A DNA stretch of 64,000 nucleotides from Bradyrhizobium sp. LHD-71 (GTDB lineage: Bacteria; Pseudomonadota; Alphaproteobacteria; Rhizobiales; Xanthobacteraceae), in contig NZ_JAVIFX010000025.1 in assembly GCF_031157255.1 (NCBI RefSeq), positions 59,680-123,679 of the forward strand, read 5' to 3'. Position 1 is the stretch's first letter; each line of letters opens with the position of its first letter. The notes beneath the pieces were generated by a model. That model did not search any database. It saw only the letters and a program-made list of their open reading frames with translations, and was not told where the DNA came from. Below are positions 61,744 to 64,000 of this stretch, piece by piece. Made by a program: the position numbers and the translations under genes.

Positions 61744-62655
61744 TCATGCCGCAACGACCGGCTTAGGATTCCGACGCCTGCCGCTGTCGCAATAACCGTC
61801 GAGCCACGCCGTCCGCGTCGCGTCATCCGACCACAGCAATGGAAAGAAGCTCTCGTCGAGTGAAGGATCATCGGTCCGCTGATAGCGGCGATAGATGTAG
61901 CCGCCGGGCCGATCGCTGAAGCGTGCATCGGCGGGCACCATGTGAATGCCGATGGAGCGACGCATGCGATCGCCGGTCGTATTGGGACCGGAGCCATGCC
62001 AGATCTCGCCGGCATGGAAGACGCAAGATCCGGCAGGCACCTCGATCAACACCGGCTCCGGAAGCGCGACGCCGGCACTGACGGCGGCGGCTTTCATCTG
62101 CGCGCGATAATCATCCTGCCCGTGAAATGTCTCCGGCAACGGCGTGAGCGGCCACAGGTGCGAGCCGGCAACATATTCCAGCGTCCCTGCATCCCGATGC
62201 GTGTCGTCGAGCGTCACCCAGCATGTCACCGTCAGCGCCGGGTCGAGGAAATCCATGAACGATGAGTCCTGATGATAAGCGATCGACCTGGTCTTTGGCG
62301 CCTTCCACCAGATCGTGTCCTGTCCGAGCCGGACACCTCGCCATCCCGTCAATCGCGCAGCCGCACGGCCGACGTCGGCGGAGAGCGCGAGCTTCGCGAC
62401 GGTGAGATCCGCCTTCCAGGCATTGGCCATATGACGCGTCACATCGGGAAGGCTCATGCCCTCGCGCCAGTACCATTCATCCGGATAGACGCCGGTGTCG
62501 AACTTGCCGGCGAAGAGATTGGGGAAGCTCTCGCGCAAAGCGGCGATCCGATCGTCGCTCAAGAAGCGTTCGACGATCAGATAGCCATCGCGACGGAAGC
62601 GTTCGATGTCAGCCTCACTGAGGCGGGTGAGAAGGGGCAGGTCAAAAGCGGGCAT
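61744..62655 (-). CDS. Phytanoyl-CoA dioxygenase family protein (Fe(II)/2-oxoglutarate)
   Basis: A 303-residue non-heme iron oxygenase. The double-stranded beta-helix ligands are visible: first His/Asp in YHQDSSFMDF near 125, the distal His in HAGEIWHGSGPN near 215, and an Arg in TGDRMRRSIGIHMV near 230 for 2-oxoglutarate. It has the family opening LSEADIERFRRDGYLIVERFLS near 12. It hydroxylates a small substrate; identity unknown. It is divergent from an Lrp/AsnC regulator with an inverted repeat between them, indicating shared control. Confidence 0.9.
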   Translation of the reverse strand: MPAFDLPLLTRLSEADIERFRRDGYLIVERFLSDDRIAALRESFPNLFAGKFDTGVYPDEWYWREGMSLPDVTRHMANAWKADLTVAKLALSADVGRAAARLTGWRGVRLGQDTIWWKAPKTRSIAYHQDSSFMDFLDPALTVTCWVTLDDTHRDAGTLEYVAGSHLWPLTPLPETFHGQDDYRAQMKAAAVSAGVALPEPVLIEVPAGSCVFHAGEIWHGSGPNTTGDRMRRSIGIHMVPADARFSDRPGGYIYRRYQRTDDPSLDESFFPLLWSDDATRTAWLDGYCDSGRRRNPKPVVAA

Positions 62656-62679
62656 GCCGATGTCCGTCTGTTCATTTTG

Positions 62680-62698
62680 CGATAATGCGATATTATCG
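62680..62698. promoter_or_regulatory. Operator-like inverted repeat between the dioxygenase and Lrp genes
   Basis: CGATAAT-GCGAT-ATTATCG, perfect 7-bp arms around a 5-bp spacer, centred in the 48-bp divergent gap. It resembles half-sites seen at 35291 and 17156 (ATGCGATAT-type). The Lrp/AsnC protein is the likely binder; this is inference. Confidence 0.6.
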
Positions 62699-62703
62699 TC
62701 GGC

Positions 62704-63219
62704 ATGAACGATGCTCGAACGAATGAATTACGGAATCCGGCGCTAGATACCGACCTTGACCGAACGGATGTCGGCATTCTGAGCCTGCTGCAGAATAATG
62801 CCCGGCTGTCCGTGAAGGAGATCGCCGCGGAGGTTGGCCTCGCGCCCTCCTCGACGCATGAGCGAATCCGACGGATGCGCGATAGCGGCATCCTTCGCGG
62901 CACGCATGTCGAAGTGGACCCGAAAGCGCTCGGGATCGGGCTCGAAGCCCTGTTCATGATCGAGCTGGCGAAGCACAAGCGCGGCACGGTCGACAAGTTC
63001 ATGGATGACATTGTCAACGTGCCCGAGGTGCGCTCGGCCTTTCTCGTCACCGGACGCTACGACATCGTGGTCCATGTCGTCGTGCAGGATACGCAGCACC
63101 TGAAGGATCTGGCCCTGGACCAGTTCACCAACCGGGCCGGCGTCACGCGCATCGAGACATCGATCATCTTTGATGCCCGGCAGAGATACGAGCTGCCGGT
63201 CTTCCGTCCATTACGGTAG
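62704..63219 (+). CDS. Lrp/AsnC family transcriptional regulator
   Basis: A 171-residue regulator. The HTH is seen in DVGILSLLQNNARLSVKEIAAEVGLAPSSTHERIRRM near 22-58, and the C-terminal RAM ligand domain in VPEVRSAFLVTGRYDIVVHVVVQDTQHLKDLAL near 102. Such proteins sense amino acids or related metabolites and often control a divergent catabolic gene, here the phytanoyl-CoA dioxygenase. A short operator-like palindrome lies just upstream. Confidence 0.92.
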   Translation: MNDARTNELRNPALDTDLDRTDVGILSLLQNNARLSVKEIAAEVGLAPSSTHERIRRMRDSGILRGTHVEVDPKALGIGLEALFMIELAKHKRGTVDKFMDDIVNVPEVRSAFLVTGRYDIVVHVVVQDTQHLKDLALDQFTNRAGVTRIETSIIFDARQRYELPVFRPLR

Positions 63220-63305
63220 GAGCCTGCCCTTAAACCGCCTAGATGTATGGAACCCGGGCCAGCATTAATCGTTTACCTTCGTGACTCACAGTGCTGGAGG
63301 CGAAG

Positions 63306-63566
63306 ATGGACGACCAAGGCGTCGGGTGGATCGCAGCGATCATTATCGGCGGCATTGCCGGGTGGCTTGCCGAGCAATTCATGCACAGCAACATGGGGAT
63401 GATCATGAACATCGTCCTCGGGATCATCGGCGCGGCTGTCGCCAGTTTCCTGTTCGGACTGCTCGGAATCAATCTCGGCGGCTGGCTGGGGTACCTGATC
63501 GCCGGATTCATCGGCGCATGCATCCTGATCTTTGCGGCCCGAATGTTCAGTACGCGAACGACCTGA
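63306..63566 (+). CDS. GlsB/YeaQ/YmgE family stress-response membrane protein
   Basis: An 86-residue, three-helix membrane protein from the ATG at 63306 (GGAGG five bases upstream). The glycine-rich pattern IAAIIIGGIAGWLAEQF, IVLGIIGAAVASFLFGLLGI and YLIAGFIGACILIFAAR is typical of the family of transglycosylase-associated/GlsB proteins, induced by stress in several bacteria. Function in detail unknown. A GTG in frame at 63291 is possible. Confidence 0.9.
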   Translation: MDDQGVGWIAAIIIGGIAGWLAEQFMHSNMGMIMNIVLGIIGAAVASFLFGLLGINLGGWLGYLIAGFIGACILIFAARMFSTRTT

Positions 63567-64000
63567 AAAGAGGTCCGCCCGCGCGAACGAGCGGCCCAGA
63601 AGCAGCCCGAGCGGCGGCTCAAGTCTAGGGAGCCTAAAGGCGGCGGTCCGGCATCAAGCCGGGCCGCTTGTCCTGTGCCGGAAACGACAAAGGCCCGGCC
63701 TTGTCCGCCTCTCCCGGGCGATTTTTCATCACCATCTGAAACCATCTTTTCTATGCGGTCGGCTTGCGCCATGGGTTCCAAGCTGCCGCCGGCGCCTCCC
63801 GAAGATCTGCATGGGGCTCATAACGAGGGCTGATGGCAAGGCGAGCCTGAACGCCCTAGTGTCCCGAATCCGAAGTTCGCTGTACTTTGCAGCGAGCTCA
63901 GAGCGAACTTCGGATTCGATCAGGACACTAGCAAGTTTATGATTCTAGTGTCGTTTATGGATCAGAAATTCGCACGATGGACTCGCGGCAACGATGGCGC
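63567..64000. other. Intergenic region to the window end
   Basis: No gene I can support. It contains a GC-rich imperfect hairpin around 63645-63670 (GGCGGTCCGGC...GCCGGGCCGC), the long inverted repeat at 63856-63931, and the start of another CTAGTGTC motif at 63944. The region may be the flank of another gene beyond 64000. Confidence 0.5.
63856..63931. repeat. Long inverted repeat CTAGTGTCC-GAATCCGAAGTTCGCT
   Basis: Left arm CTAGTGTCCCGAATCCGAAG-TTCGCT (63856-63881) pairs with the right arm AGCGAACTTCGGATTCG-ATCAGGACACTAG (63902-63931), the right arm having four extra bases. Ends CTAGTG/CACTAG are perfect. A partial copy lies at 61551-61579, so it is a dispersed, MITE-like element. A further CTAGTGTC begins at 63944. 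Confidence 0.75.

Overview
The window is high-GC, densely coded DNA with very few AT-rich stretches. It looks like an alphaproteobacterium of the Bradyrhizobium/Rhodopseudomonas/Afipia type (Nitrobacteraceae). This is inferred from gene content (BoxB/BoxC benzoate epoxidation, many ABC and tripartite solute-binding proteins, many acyl-CoA dehydrogenases and thiolases, an Fds-type formate dehydrogenase) and from several families of dispersed hairpin repeats of the kind common in that group. No rRNA, tRNA, CRISPR array or complete insertion sequence was seen.

Layout. 1-3091 (minus): NAD-dependent formate dehydrogenase, with the alpha subunit cut by the window edge and the gamma and beta subunits fused. 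3310-7906: a tripartite-transport solute-binding protein, a decayed enolase-superfamily gene start, a coupled bactofilin / bactofilin-like-alanine-racemase pair on the minus strand, and an intact mandelate-racemase-family gene. 7916-11310 (minus): transglutaminase plus circularly permuted ATP-grasp/alpha-E protein. 11488-25515: an aromatic-acid block with flavin reductase, feruloyl-CoA synthase-like ligase, BoxB, BoxC, alpha/beta hydrolase, benzoate-CoA ligase, the divergent BoxR regulator and a complete branched-chain-type ABC importer. No boxA is present. 25734-35258 (minus): thiolase/OB-fold pair, formylglycine-generating enzyme plus arylsulfatase, NDP-forming acyl-CoA synthetase, acyl-CoA dehydrogenase and a GST-fold protein, with a divergent TetR regulator at 35378.

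36220-38699 holds two tandem paralogues of unknown function, duplicated together with their upstream regions. 39180-46502 is a five-gene dipeptide-type ABC importer followed by an unknown protein and an SdsA1-like alkylsulfatase. 46739-50902 holds two acyl-CoA dehydrogenases and a thiolase ending at a strong terminator. 51064-53986 (minus) is a compositionally different small island with an AIPR-family protein and a nucleoside-deoxyribosyltransferase-like protein, probably anti-phage. 54053-63566 holds a lipoprotein, a small conserved protein, a sulfonate/nitrate-type ABC operon led by a carboxymuconolactone-decarboxylase-fold protein and an acyl-CoA-dehydrogenase-fold flavoprotein, a site-2-protease homologue, a small secreted protein, a phytanoyl-CoA dioxygenase divergent from an Lrp/AsnC regulator, and a GlsB/YeaQ membrane protein.

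The overall picture is a chromosomal catabolic region. Aromatic acids are imported, made into CoA thioesters and epoxidised. Sulfate esters and perhaps sulfonates are imported or hydrolysed. Acyl-CoA products enter beta-oxidation-like enzymes. The most unusual locus is the bactofilin pair at 4474-6482: the racemase-like partner keeps the PLP lysine but appears, by eye, to lack both the catalytic tyrosine and the histidine that supports it.
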